A stretch of 64,000 nucleotides of DNA from Streptomyces sp. WM6378. Lineage in GTDB: Bacteria; Actinomycetota; Actinomycetes; Streptomycetales; Streptomycetaceae. A program made the translations under genes and the position numbers. Below, piece by piece: positions 9,156 through 16,700 of this stretch. Location: contig NZ_LGDD01000036.1 of assembly GCF_001279695.1 (NCBI RefSeq), forward strand, positions 65,592 through 129,591, written 5' to 3'. The notes under the pieces are model-generated. The model saw only the letters and a program-made list of their open reading frames with translations. It ran no database searches and had not been told where the DNA came from. Within the stretch, counting starts at the first letter, position 1, and each line of letters starts with the position of its first letter.

Positions 9156-9447
9156 CTGCTGCTGGTACAGGGCCAGTGTGCCACGCCCGATCGGAGGCCA
9201 TGTGGGTCGATGGATGTGGGCTGGCTCACAGGATGGCCGGATTCGAGCCGCCCTCCAGACGGGAGCCCCTGGCACCCCAGGGGCCGGACCTTCCTTTTGG
9301 TCCATACCCATTGACCGTACTGGTCTAGTCCTCTTAATCTCTGCGTCACCTCCGAGGAGAGGCCCGCCGGTCCGCTCCCCGCCCCATACGCCCGGCGGCG
9401 GTCTCCAGGCCCTTGGCCGCCGTCGGGCTCCGAAACCTGAGACGCCG
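9156..9447. other. Intergenic region upstream of the rib operon
   Basis: About 290 bp between the FMN riboswitch and the ROK gene end. It must contain the minus-strand promoter of the rib operon, though no clear -10/-35 pair could be chosen. It also holds the orphan chitinase-type repeats at 9298-9339. From 9340 to 9447 no coding frame or hairpin of note was found; a purine-rich GAGGAGAGG at 9354-9362 looks like an isolated ribosome-binding site. Confidence 0.5.
9298..9339 (+). promoter_or_regulatory. Chitinase-type promoter with two DasR-like direct repeats, no gene behind it
   Basis: Two 12-bp repeats, TGGTCCATACCC (9298-9309) and TGGTCTAGTCCT (9321-9332), resemble the chitinase-promoter repeat TGGTCCAGACCT. 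The 16-bp block ACTGGTCTAGTCCTCT (9319-9334) differs from the DasR consensus ACTGGTCTAGACCACT at two positions. A possible plus-strand -35 TTGACC (9311-9316) and a weak -10 TTAATC (9334-9339) are placed as in chitinase promoters. No reading frame follows before the ROK gene. It could instead influence the divergent rib promoter. Confidence 0.6.
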
Positions 9448-10587
9448 TCACGCTTTCGGTGCGAAGAGGTCGTCCTGGGCCGCGTCCCGCGCAGTCAGCA
9501 GGGCGCCGCTCAAAACCGCGCCGTCGCCCAGTTCGCTCGGTCTCACCTCGGTGGCGAGGGGGGTCAGGGCGGCCAGGGCGCGCTGTACGCGACTCGCGAG
9601 CAACTGGCCGCCCGCGTGGCCCAGTTCGCCGCCAAGGACGATCAGGCCGGGGTCGAGGACCGCGACCACGCCCGCCGCTCCGATCGCGAGCCGCTCGGCC
9701 AGCGCGTCGAGGAAGGGCCCGTCGGCGTCCCGTACGGCCTCTTCCGCACTGCCTGCCCTGCCGTGCGCGGCGGCGAGGCGGGACACCGCGCCCGCGTGCA
9801 CCAGCGCGTGGAAGCCGCCGTCGCAACCGGTCGCGGACGGCAGGCCGCCGGTGCCGGGCACCGGCATGAACCCGATCTCGCCCGCGCCGCCCGAGGCGCC
9901 CCTGCGCAGCTTCCCGTCCAGGACGACGGCCGCGCCGATGCCCTGCCCGAGCCACAGCAGCACGAAGGTGTCCTGCCCGCGGGCCGCGCCGAGCCGCTGC
10001 TCGGCCACGGCGGCCAGGTTGGTCTCGTTCTCGACGAGCACGGCGGCGGGCAGACGTCCGGCCAGGACGCGGACGAGTTCGCGGTGCCAGGCGGGCAGCC
10101 CGCTGGTGTCGCGCAGCTCGCCGCTCGCCGGGTCGACGAGGCCGGGCGCGCCGATCCCGACGCTGTGCAGCCGCTCGGCGCCCGCCTCCTTGGCGGTGCG
10201 TTCAAGAAGCGCCACGGCCTGCTCGACGGCGGGCCCCGTCCCGGCCTCCGGTTCGATCGGCAGGGTCGCCTCGGCCAGCGTCACGCCCAGCAGATCGGCG
10301 ACGGCGAGGGACACACTGTGGGTGCGGACGTCCAGGGCCGCGAGATGGGCCCGGTCGGCGACGATCGCGTACAGGCGCGCGTTGGGGCCGCGCCGCTCGG
10401 CACCCGACTCCCCCACCACGTGGACCAGGCCGGAGCCCTGGAGGCGCTCGACGAGGTCGGCGACGGTGGGCCGGGAGAGTCCGGTGAGGTTCTTGAGCTG
10501 GCCTGCCGTCAACGGGCCCTCGTCCTGGAGGAGGCGCAGGGCGAGCCGGTCGTTGATGGCCCGGGCGGTGCTCGGGGATGCGGGCAT
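9448..10587 (-). CDS. ROK-family transcriptional regulator
   Basis: A 379-residue protein with an N-terminal MarR-like winged helix (about 10-65; LTAGQLKNLTGLSRPTVADL) followed by a ROK sugar-kinase fold (about 80-370). The segment GASGGAGEIGFMPVPGTGG corresponds to the ROK signature. The usual zinc-binding CxCGxxGC cluster is missing; only one cysteine remains (GCDGGF), so it is probably a regulator without kinase activity. It is divergent from the MFS gene, and a perfect palindrome lies between them, suggesting control of both. Ligand unknown, probably a sugar. Confidence 0.88.
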   Translation of the reverse strand: MPASPSTARAINDRLALRLLQDEGPLTAGQLKNLTGLSRPTVADLVERLQGSGLVHVVGESGAERRGPNARLYAIVADRAHLAALDVRTHSVSLAVADLLGVTLAEATLPIEPEAGTGPAVEQAVALLERTAKEAGAERLHSVGIGAPGLVDPASGELRDTSGLPAWHRELVRVLAGRLPAAVLVENETNLAAVAEQRLGAARGQDTFVLLWLGQGIGAAVVLDGKLRRGASGGAGEIGFMPVPGTGGLPSATGCDGGFHALVHAGAVSRLAAAHGRAGSAEEAVRDADGPFLDALAERLAIGAAGVVAVLDPGLIVLGGELGHAGGQLLASRVQRALAALTPLATEVRPSELGDGAVLSGALLTARDAAQDDLFAPKA

Positions 10588-10636
10588 GCCGGGAATCCTT
10601 CCAGATCACCGAAGGCGGGTTGCGACCGCTTCTATT

Positions 10637-10657
10637 TATCAGGCAGGGTTCCTGATA
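10637..10657. promoter_or_regulatory. Palindromic operator candidate between the ROK regulator and MFS gene
   Basis: A perfect inverted repeat, TATCAGG - 7 nt - CCTGATA, centred at 10647 in the 120-bp divergent gap (50 bp from the ROK start, 51 bp from the MFS start). ROK/NagC-type regulators bind similar AT-flanked palindromes, so this is a reasonable autoregulatory operator. The assignment is by position and symmetry only. Confidence 0.6.
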
Positions 10658-10707
10658 GTTTACGCCGCGGCGGCGGGAGGCCGCCCACGAGGGAGGGAAT
10701 CCGCTCG

Positions 10708-11910
10708 ATGACAGCCGAACTGGCTCTGGATCCACGGCAGTTGAGGCGGACGCGGCTCGCGATCGCCGCGGTGTTCTGTGTGCACGGCGCGGTGACCGGC
10801 AACTTCGCCACCCGGGTCCCCTGGATCCAGGAGCACGCCGGGGTGTCCGCCGGGCAGCTCGGCCTCGCCCTCGCCTTCCCGGCGATCGGCTCGTCCCTGC
10901 TGATGCCGCTGTCCGGCGCCGTCACCCACCGGTTCGGAGCGCGGGGTGCGCTGCGCGGGCTGCTCGCGCTGTGGACGCTGGCCCTGGCGCTGCCCGCGCT
11001 CGCGCCGAACGTCTACACGCTGTGCGCGGCCCTCTTCGCGTACGGAGCGAGCGCGGGCATGGCGGACGTGGCGATGAACGCGCTCGGCGTGGAGACCGAG
11101 AACCGGCTCGGCCGCTCGATCATGTCCTCGCTGCACGGCATGTGGAGCGTGGGCGCGCTGATCGGCTCGGCGGCCGGGACGCTCGCCGCGCACCTCGGGG
11201 CCGACGCGCGGCTGCACCACACGGTGGCCGCCGCCGTGCTGACCCTGCTCGGCCTGGCCGCCTGCCAGGGCGTGCTCGATCTGCGCAGCGCCCCTGACGA
11301 GGCGCCCCCGCCGCGATTCGCGCTGCCGCCCAAGTCGGCGCTCGTCATCGGCATGGTGGGGTTCTGCGCGGTGTTCGCCGAGGGCGCGAGCCTCGACTGG
11401 TCGGCGGTCTATCTGCGTGACGTACTGGACGCTTCGGCGGGCACGGCCGCCGCCTGCACCACCGCGTTCACGCTGACCATGGCGGCGGCCCGGCTCGCGG
11501 GCGACAAGGGCGTGGACCGCTTCGGCGCCGTGCGTACGGTGCGCGGCGGAGGCATCCTGGCCACGCTGGGCGGTCTGCTCGTGGTGGTGGCGCCGGGCCC
11601 GGCGGTGGCGATGGCCGGGTTCGGCCTGATGGGCCTGGGCGTGGCGGTCGTCGTGCCGCTCGCGTTCGCGGCGGCGGGGCGCAGCGGCCCCAACCCGAGC
11701 CAGGCCATCGCGGGGGTCGCGACCATCACGTACACCTCGGGCCTGGTGGCCCCCTCCGCGATCGGCGGGATCGCCGATCTGACCTCGCTGGTGGTGTCGT
11801 TCGGCCTGGTGACCGTGCTCGGGCTCGGCCTGGTGGCGGGGGCGCGGGTCCTGCGGGCGGGCGCCCGGCCCCGTGAGGCGGTGGACGCGGCGCCGGTCCG
11901 CCAGGTCTGA
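10708..11910 (+). CDS. MFS transporter
   Basis: A 400-residue integral membrane protein with about 12 hydrophobic helices, resembling the YbjJ/FucP-like sugar-type MFS carriers of Streptomyces (PWIQEHAGVSAGQLGLALAFPAIGS; the loop THRFGARGALRG between helices 2 and 3). Start ATG 10708 has GGGAGGG at 10691-10697; the much longer open frame upstream is a compositional artefact crossing the rib operon antisense. It is divergent from the ROK regulator, which probably controls it. Substrate unknown. Confidence 0.85.
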   Translation: MTAELALDPRQLRRTRLAIAAVFCVHGAVTGNFATRVPWIQEHAGVSAGQLGLALAFPAIGSSLLMPLSGAVTHRFGARGALRGLLALWTLALALPALAPNVYTLCAALFAYGASAGMADVAMNALGVETENRLGRSIMSSLHGMWSVGALIGSAAGTLAAHLGADARLHHTVAAAVLTLLGLAACQGVLDLRSAPDEAPPPRFALPPKSALVIGMVGFCAVFAEGASLDWSAVYLRDVLDASAGTAAACTTAFTLTMAAARLAGDKGVDRFGAVRTVRGGGILATLGGLLVVVAPGPAVAMAGFGLMGLGVAVVVPLAFAAAGRSGPNPSQAIAGVATITYTSGLVAPSAIGGIADLTSLVVSFGLVTVLGLGLVAGARVLRAGARPREAVDAAPVRQV

Positions 11911-11934
11911 ACCGGCGCCGCGCAGCCGCCCGGG

Positions 11935-13212
11935 TCAGCCGGCGATGGAGTCGAGCTGTTCGGCGGCGGGACGCAGGGCCCACAGGTCGCCGCCGGGCGG
12001 CGCCTGGAGCCGCGGCACGGCCGCCCGCGCGTCCTCGTCCCCGGCGTCGGCCGCGGCGTGGACGACGTCGCTCGCCGCGTACCGGTAGAACTCCAGCTCC
12101 GGATGCGGCCAGGCGGCGGCCCCGGTGGCCGCGGGCAACAGGTAGCGCACGGCCTTGAACAGGCCCTGTCCCCGGGGTCCTTGATATGCCCACAGGTCGA
12201 CGCCGATCTGCTTGCCGATGGCGGCGAGCCGGGTGTAGGCGACGAGGTCGAAGGTCGAGTAGTGCCAGCTCCGGGTCCTGGCCAGCTCCTGCGGCTGACT
12301 GCCGTCGGCCGCGATCTGCGGGTCGATGCGCCGCTTCTCGGCGCCGAGGACGGTCCGTCGGGCCAGGTCCCTGTTTCCGGTGGCCAGGGCGAGGGCGGCG
12401 ATCTGGAGGTCCTGGAAGGTGCCGTGGTTGTTCTGGGCCGCCGACTCCTCCTTGCCGAACGCCGAATTCACCTCCCAGTTCAGGAACTTCTTGTTCCAGT
12501 CGAGCATTGAGGCGTGATCGCTCGCCGTCCAGCCGGGCGCCCCGGTTTCCAGGATCGCGACCGCGTCCAGGACGCTGGAGTACTGCTGCGAGAAGTCGAT
12601 GATGCCGATGGCCCGGCCGTCGTACTTGCAGGGGATGAACTGCCCGTGGTTCAGGTTCGGATTCATCCGCGTCGCCGGGTCGAGGAACCAGGTGCGCAGG
12701 ATGTCCGAGGCGTGCTCGGCGTACTGCTTCTCACCGGTGTAGTACCAGGCCAGGCTGAGGCTGGTGACCGAGTTGAAGACCTTGCCGAGGTCGGGCCGGT
12801 CGGTGCCGGAGTCGACCTCGGGATTGCGCTGGCCGTCCTTCTGGACGTAGGGGCAGCCCCACGGGTTGTCGGCGGTCTTCGGCTGGGAGGGCCACCAGTA
12901 GGGGGCCTGGCTGAGGTAGTCGTGCGGATCGCCGCCCGGGGCCGGCTTCGGCTTGTCGACGACCGTCCAGGGGCCCTGGGCGAGCCAGCCGTCGGCGGTT
13001 GCCGTCAACTTCCTTACGGCATCGCGCAGTTGGGCGTCCCCGTGGCCGAGCCGCCGCTTGGCGTCCTGGAGGCGCTTGCCGTCCAGGACCACGGTGTGGG
13101 GCGCCTCGGCGGCGGCCGGAGCGGCGTACGAGGTGGCGGGTATCAGCGCGGAGGCGACCGCCACCGCGAGGGACAGCAAGGCGACGAGCCCACGGCGGGG
13201 TCTTCCGCTCAT
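11935..13212 (-). CDS. Secreted alginate lyase-family protein (PL5-like)
   Basis: A 425-residue exported protein with a Sec signal peptide (residues 1 to about 30: RR-rich start, hydrophobic LVALLSLAVAVASALIPA, then SYAA cleavage area). The body matches the alginate_lyase superfamily: an alpha-barrel with QNNHGTFQDLQIAALALAT (Asn-His catalytic pair) and SWHYSTFDLVAYTRLA. The family cleaves mannuronate-rich polysaccharides by beta-elimination, but the substrate in Streptomyces is not known. A 13-bp palindrome lies 66 bp upstream. Confidence 0.85.
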   Translation of the reverse strand: MSGRPRRGLVALLSLAVAVASALIPATSYAAPAAAEAPHTVVLDGKRLQDAKRRLGHGDAQLRDAVRKLTATADGWLAQGPWTVVDKPKPAPGGDPHDYLSQAPYWWPSQPKTADNPWGCPYVQKDGQRNPEVDSGTDRPDLGKVFNSVTSLSLAWYYTGEKQYAEHASDILRTWFLDPATRMNPNLNHGQFIPCKYDGRAIGIIDFSQQYSSVLDAVAILETGAPGWTASDHASMLDWNKKFLNWEVNSAFGKEESAAQNNHGTFQDLQIAALALATGNRDLARRTVLGAEKRRIDPQIAADGSQPQELARTRSWHYSTFDLVAYTRLAAIGKQIGVDLWAYQGPRGQGLFKAVRYLLPAATGAAAWPHPELEFYRYAASDVVHAAADAGDEDARAAVPRLQAPPGGDLWALRPAAEQLDSIAG

Positions 13213-13277
13213 CGGGCACTCCCATCGAGTCGGATGTCGATTCGGGCCTGCGAGGTGTAGCTACTCGGGCATGTACG

Positions 13278-13290
13278 TGAATGGCATTCA
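13278..13290. promoter_or_regulatory. Palindromic operator candidate upstream of the alginate lyase gene
   Basis: TGAATG-G-CATTCA is a perfect 6-bp inverted repeat around one base, placed 66-78 bp before the alginate lyase start in an otherwise uniform spacer. Its symmetry suits a dimeric regulator such as a GntR or LacI protein. No regulator gene lies next to it, so the binding protein is unknown. Confidence 0.4.
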
Positions 13291-13476
13291 TGAACGAGAC
13301 CGTGTGAGCGTAGGGCCCGCTGTTCCGGCTGACAATGCCCCAGGCGCGGATTCACGGATGGGACCTTCGGCCCGGCCGCTCTGGTGAGTGGCGCCCGTGA
13401 TCCGGCATTAATATTTGGCCTGATCTTTTCGAGACTTTTCGCATCACCGACCCCAACAGACGAACTGGAGCGACCC

Positions 13477-14856
13477 ATGCGCCTCGGCGTGCGCTGGACC
13501 CTGCACGGCGACGGGCGGACCCCCGCTCCAGGAGCCGTCGTACGCCCCGACGAACGGCTCTCCTGGCCGCGCACGATCGGCCTCGGCGCGCAGCACGTGG
13601 TCGCGATGTTCGGCGCCTCGTTCGTCGCGCCCGTGCTGATGGGCCTCGACCCCAACCTCGCGATCATGATGTCCGGCATCGCGACGGTCATCTTCCTGCT
13701 CGCCACCAAGGGCCGGGTGCCCAGCTACCTCGGCTGCTCGCTCTCCTTCGTCGGCGTCGCCGCGGCGATCCGGGCCACCGGAGGCACCAGCGCCACCGTC
13801 ACCGGCGCGGTCTTCGTCGTGGGCGTGGTGCTGTTCTTCGCGGGCCTCGCGGTGCAGCGGTTCGGCGCGCGGATCATCCACGCCGCGATGCCGCCCATCG
13901 TCACGGGCGCCGTCGTCATGCTGATCGGCTTCAACCTGGCGCCGGTCACCGCCTCCACGTACTGGCCCCAGGACCAGTGGACGGCGCTCATGGTGATGCT
14001 GTTCACCGGTCTGGCCGTGGTCTGCCTGCGCGGTTTCTGGTCCCGGATCGCGATCTTCCTCGGCCTGATCTTCGGGTACGGCATCTCCTGGCTGCTCGAC
14101 CGCGTCTTCGGGAAGATCCACTCGGTGCACGGCGGCGCGGAGGCCGTGGACCACTGGCGCCTGGACCTCTCGGGCGTGGGCAAGGCCGACTGGATCGGGC
14201 TGCCGAGCTTCCACGCGCCGAGCTTCGAGTGGTCGGCGATCCTCGTCGCCCTGCCCGTCGTCATCGCCCTGATCGCCGAGAACGCGGGCCACGTCAAGGC
14301 CGTCGGCGAGATGACCGGCACCGACCTCGACGACAAGCTGGGCACCGCGATCGCCGCCGACGGCGCCGCCTCCATGCTGTCGACCGCGGTGGGCGGCCCG
14401 CCCAACACCACGTACTCCGAGAACATCGGCGTGATGGCCGCGACCCGCGTCTACTCGACCGCCGCCTACTGGGCCGCCGCCGGATTCGCGCTGCTCTTCG
14501 GCGTGTGCCCCAAGTTCGGCGCGGTCGTCGCGGCGATCCCGGGCGGCGTGCTCGGCGGCATCACCGTCATCCTGTACGGCATGATCGGCCTGCTCGGCGC
14601 GCAGATCTGGATCAACGCGAAGGTCGATCTGCGCAACCCGCTGAACCTGGTGCCGGCCGCCGCGGGCATCATCATCGGCATCGGCAATGTCAGCCTGAAG
14701 TTCACCGACAACTTCCAGCTCAGCGGCATCGCACTCGGCACGATCGTGGTCATCACCGGTTACCACGTGCTGCGCGCGCTCGCCCCGGCCCACCTCAAGC
14801 AGCAGGAGCCGCTGCTGGATTCGGGCACGTCGTCGTACGAGAACGACCAGGCGTAG
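13477..14856 (+). CDS. NCS2-family uracil/xanthine permease
   Basis: A 459-residue nucleobase:cation symporter-2 with about 14 hydrophobic segments. Family signatures are QHVVAMFGASFVAPVLMG near the N-terminus, ALIAENAGHVKAVGEMTG (substrate-binding Glu) and GGPPNTTYSENIGVMAATRV. Uracil-type carriers are the closest by eye. Start ATG 13477 has CTGGAG 6 nt upstream; a GTG at 13384 in frame would add residues absent from the family. AT-rich TTAATATTT near 13407 could be its promoter -10 region. It imports nucleobase, in keeping with the pyr genes elsewhere in the window. Confidence 0.92.
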   Translation: MRLGVRWTLHGDGRTPAPGAVVRPDERLSWPRTIGLGAQHVVAMFGASFVAPVLMGLDPNLAIMMSGIATVIFLLATKGRVPSYLGCSLSFVGVAAAIRATGGTSATVTGAVFVVGVVLFFAGLAVQRFGARIIHAAMPPIVTGAVVMLIGFNLAPVTASTYWPQDQWTALMVMLFTGLAVVCLRGFWSRIAIFLGLIFGYGISWLLDRVFGKIHSVHGGAEAVDHWRLDLSGVGKADWIGLPSFHAPSFEWSAILVALPVVIALIAENAGHVKAVGEMTGTDLDDKLGTAIAADGAASMLSTAVGGPPNTTYSENIGVMAATRVYSTAAYWAAAGFALLFGVCPKFGAVVAAIPGGVLGGITVILYGMIGLLGAQIWINAKVDLRNPLNLVPAAAGIIIGIGNVSLKFTDNFQLSGIALGTIVVITGYHVLRALAPAHLKQQEPLLDSGTSSYENDQA

Positions 14857-14962
14857 CTCCCGCGCCGTAGGGGCAGCGGGCTCCCGAGCCACGGTTCATC
14901 CGTTCCGGTCAAGCCCCCTTACGGCGGTGCTCGGGGCGGCGGCGGGCTGGGACGCTGCCTCC

Positions 14963-15703
14963 ATGACGCAGACCGGATGGACGCCAACGGGATCGCCGCG
15001 GACCGGACACCTCGCGCACACTCACCGGTCCGCCGCGCCGCTGGACCCCGTGGTCCGGCGGATGCGCGCGCTGCGGGCCGATCTGCCGGCCCGGGACGGC
15101 ATCGCGGTCTTCAACCGTGTCTACCTGACGGTGACCGAGGAGATCTCCCGGCTCATCGCGCACGACGGCTTCGCCGACCCGCGGGCCGCGGCCACCCTCG
15201 ACGTGCTCTTCGCCGAGCGCTATCTCGCGGCCGTGGAGGCGGCTTCGGCGGGCCGGCGTCCACCGGGCTGCTGGCGTCCGCTGTTCCAGTACCGGCGCCA
15301 TCCGGGCGTGCGGCCGCTGCAGTTCGCGCTGGCCGGGATCAACGCGCACATCGGGCACGACCTGACGCTCGCCGTGGTGGACAGCTGCCGGACCCTCGGC
15401 TGTGAACCCGCCCTCCTGGAGCGGGACTTCGACCGGGTCGGCGACACGCTGGCACTCCTGGAGGAGCGGATCCGCGAGGAACTCATGCCGGGGCCCGACC
15501 TCTTCGAGGTGGCCGATCCGATGACCCACCTCCTTGCGTCGTGGAGTCTGGACCGGGCGCGGGACGCCTCCTGGTCCGCGGCGAAAGTCCTGTGGCAGTT
15601 GCGGGAACTTCCGGGCCTGGCCCAGGAGTTCACTGATCGGTTGGACGCGGGCGTGGGTCTGGTGACCCGATGTCTGCTGACACCGCTTTCGGTTCCCGAC
15701 TGA
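14963..15703 (+). CDS. DUF5995-like conserved protein
   Basis: A 246-residue, mostly helical, soluble protein of unknown function. It resembles the DUF5995 family (PLQFALAGINAHIGHDLTLAVVDSC and a C-terminal MTHLLASWSLDRARDASW helix). The His residues in the GINAHIGHDL segment could be metal or cofactor ligands, but this is not shown. Start ATG 14963 was preferred to GTG 14927 because the longer N-terminus has no conserved character. It is followed 10 bp later by the LLM oxidoreductase, so the two may be co-transcribed. Confidence 0.65.
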   Translation: MTQTGWTPTGSPRTGHLAHTHRSAAPLDPVVRRMRALRADLPARDGIAVFNRVYLTVTEEISRLIAHDGFADPRAAATLDVLFAERYLAAVEAASAGRRPPGCWRPLFQYRRHPGVRPLQFALAGINAHIGHDLTLAVVDSCRTLGCEPALLERDFDRVGDTLALLEERIREELMPGPDLFEVADPMTHLLASWSLDRARDASWSAAKVLWQLRELPGLAQEFTDRLDAGVGLVTRCLLTPLSVPD

Positions 15704-15713
15704 GGAGCGCTCC

Positions 15714-16643
15714 ATGGCAATCCGGCTCGGACTCGGCCTTCCGCAGATGAGGCAGTACGACCTCGGCCACGATGTGCCCGCGGTGGCGCGCGCGGCCGAG
15801 GAGATCGGTTTCGAGAGCCTGTGGGTCTTCGAGCGGGTGCTGTTCCCCGAGCCCGCCACCCAGGGTCTGTACGGGGTCGAGGGCCTGCCCTGGCCCGACA
15901 TCTACCGCTCGGTCGCCGACCCGCTGATCACCCTCACGCTGGCGGCCGCCGCGACCGAGCGGGCCCGGCTCGGTACCAGCGTCCTGGTCGCTCCGCTGCA
16001 CATACCCTTCCAACTGGCGCGCTCGCTGGCCTCGTTGGATGCGGCGAGCGGCGGCCGGGTCGTCGCCGGGCTCGGCACGGGCTGGTCGCACGACGAGTAC
16101 GCGGCGGCGGGCGTGGCGCCCTTCGAGCAGCGCGGCAAGGTCCTCGACGAGCTGCTCGACGTGTGCGCGGCGGTGTGGGGCCCCGACCCGGTCTCCTACC
16201 AGGGCGGGCTGACGACGATCGCCCCCTCCGTCGTCGGCCCCAAGCCGGCCCGCCCGATCCCGGTCTACCTCCCGGCGATGAGCCCGAGGTCGGCGCGCCG
16301 CCTGGTGGACCGCGCGGACGGCTGGCTGCCCGCGACCCAGGGCGTCGCCCAGCTCACCGAGGAGTGGACGAGGCTGAAGGACCTGGCCGAGGAGCGCGGC
16401 AGGACCCGCCCCATCGAGGTGTGCCTCCGCGTCAACACCCGCTACACGGCGAAGCCGTACGAAGGCGCGGACCGGCCCCCGTTCACGGGCAGCGCGCCGC
16501 AAATAGTGGAGGACCTGGCCGCACACGCCATCGAGGGCGTCGGCGAGTTCCTCCTGGACCTGCAGGGCTCGGCGCGGGATGCGGAGGAGCTGAAGGACGT
16601 GGCGGCGGAGGTGTACCAGCTGGCTCGGGCGGCGGGGTTGTAA
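15714..16643 (+). CDS. LLM-class F420-dependent oxidoreductase
   Basis: A 309-residue TIM-barrel protein of the luciferase-like monooxygenase superfamily, F420-using TIGR03619-type by pattern: RLGLGLPQMRQYDLGH at the start, SLWVFERVL, RLGTSVLVAPLHIPFQLARS and GRVVAGLGTGWSHDEY. F420-dependent members reduce or oxidise varied small molecules, so the substrate cannot be inferred. ATG 15714 has a GAGGAG just upstream. It converges on the monooxygenase gene across a strong bidirectional terminator. Confidence 0.9.
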   Translation: MAIRLGLGLPQMRQYDLGHDVPAVARAAEEIGFESLWVFERVLFPEPATQGLYGVEGLPWPDIYRSVADPLITLTLAAAATERARLGTSVLVAPLHIPFQLARSLASLDAASGGRVVAGLGTGWSHDEYAAAGVAPFEQRGKVLDELLDVCAAVWGPDPVSYQGGLTTIAPSVVGPKPARPIPVYLPAMSPRSARRLVDRADGWLPATQGVAQLTEEWTRLKDLAEERGRTRPIEVCLRVNTRYTAKPYEGADRPPFTGSAPQIVEDLAAHAIEGVGEFLLDLQGSARDAEELKDVAAEVYQLARAAGL

Positions 16644-16657
16644 CCGCTGAGAGGGTT

Positions 16658-16688
16658 GCTGAGGGGGTTGCGGCCCAACCCCCTCAGC
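16658..16688. terminator. Bidirectional terminator between convergent genes
   Basis: A perfect 13-bp stem, GCTGAGGGGGTTG / CAACCCCCTCAGC, with the 5-nt loop CGGCC. It lies 14 bp after the LLM oxidoreductase stop and 12 bp before the end of the minus-strand monooxygenase gene, so it can serve both transcripts. Confidence 0.85.
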
Positions 16689-16700
16689 CCAAGGGCGTGC

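Noticed and set aside
8245..11910. A single 1221-codon plus-strand frame ending in the MFS protein
   Set aside because: Only the last 400 codons encode a transporter with its own ATG and SD; the rest is antisense to ribD, the riboswitch and the ROK gene.
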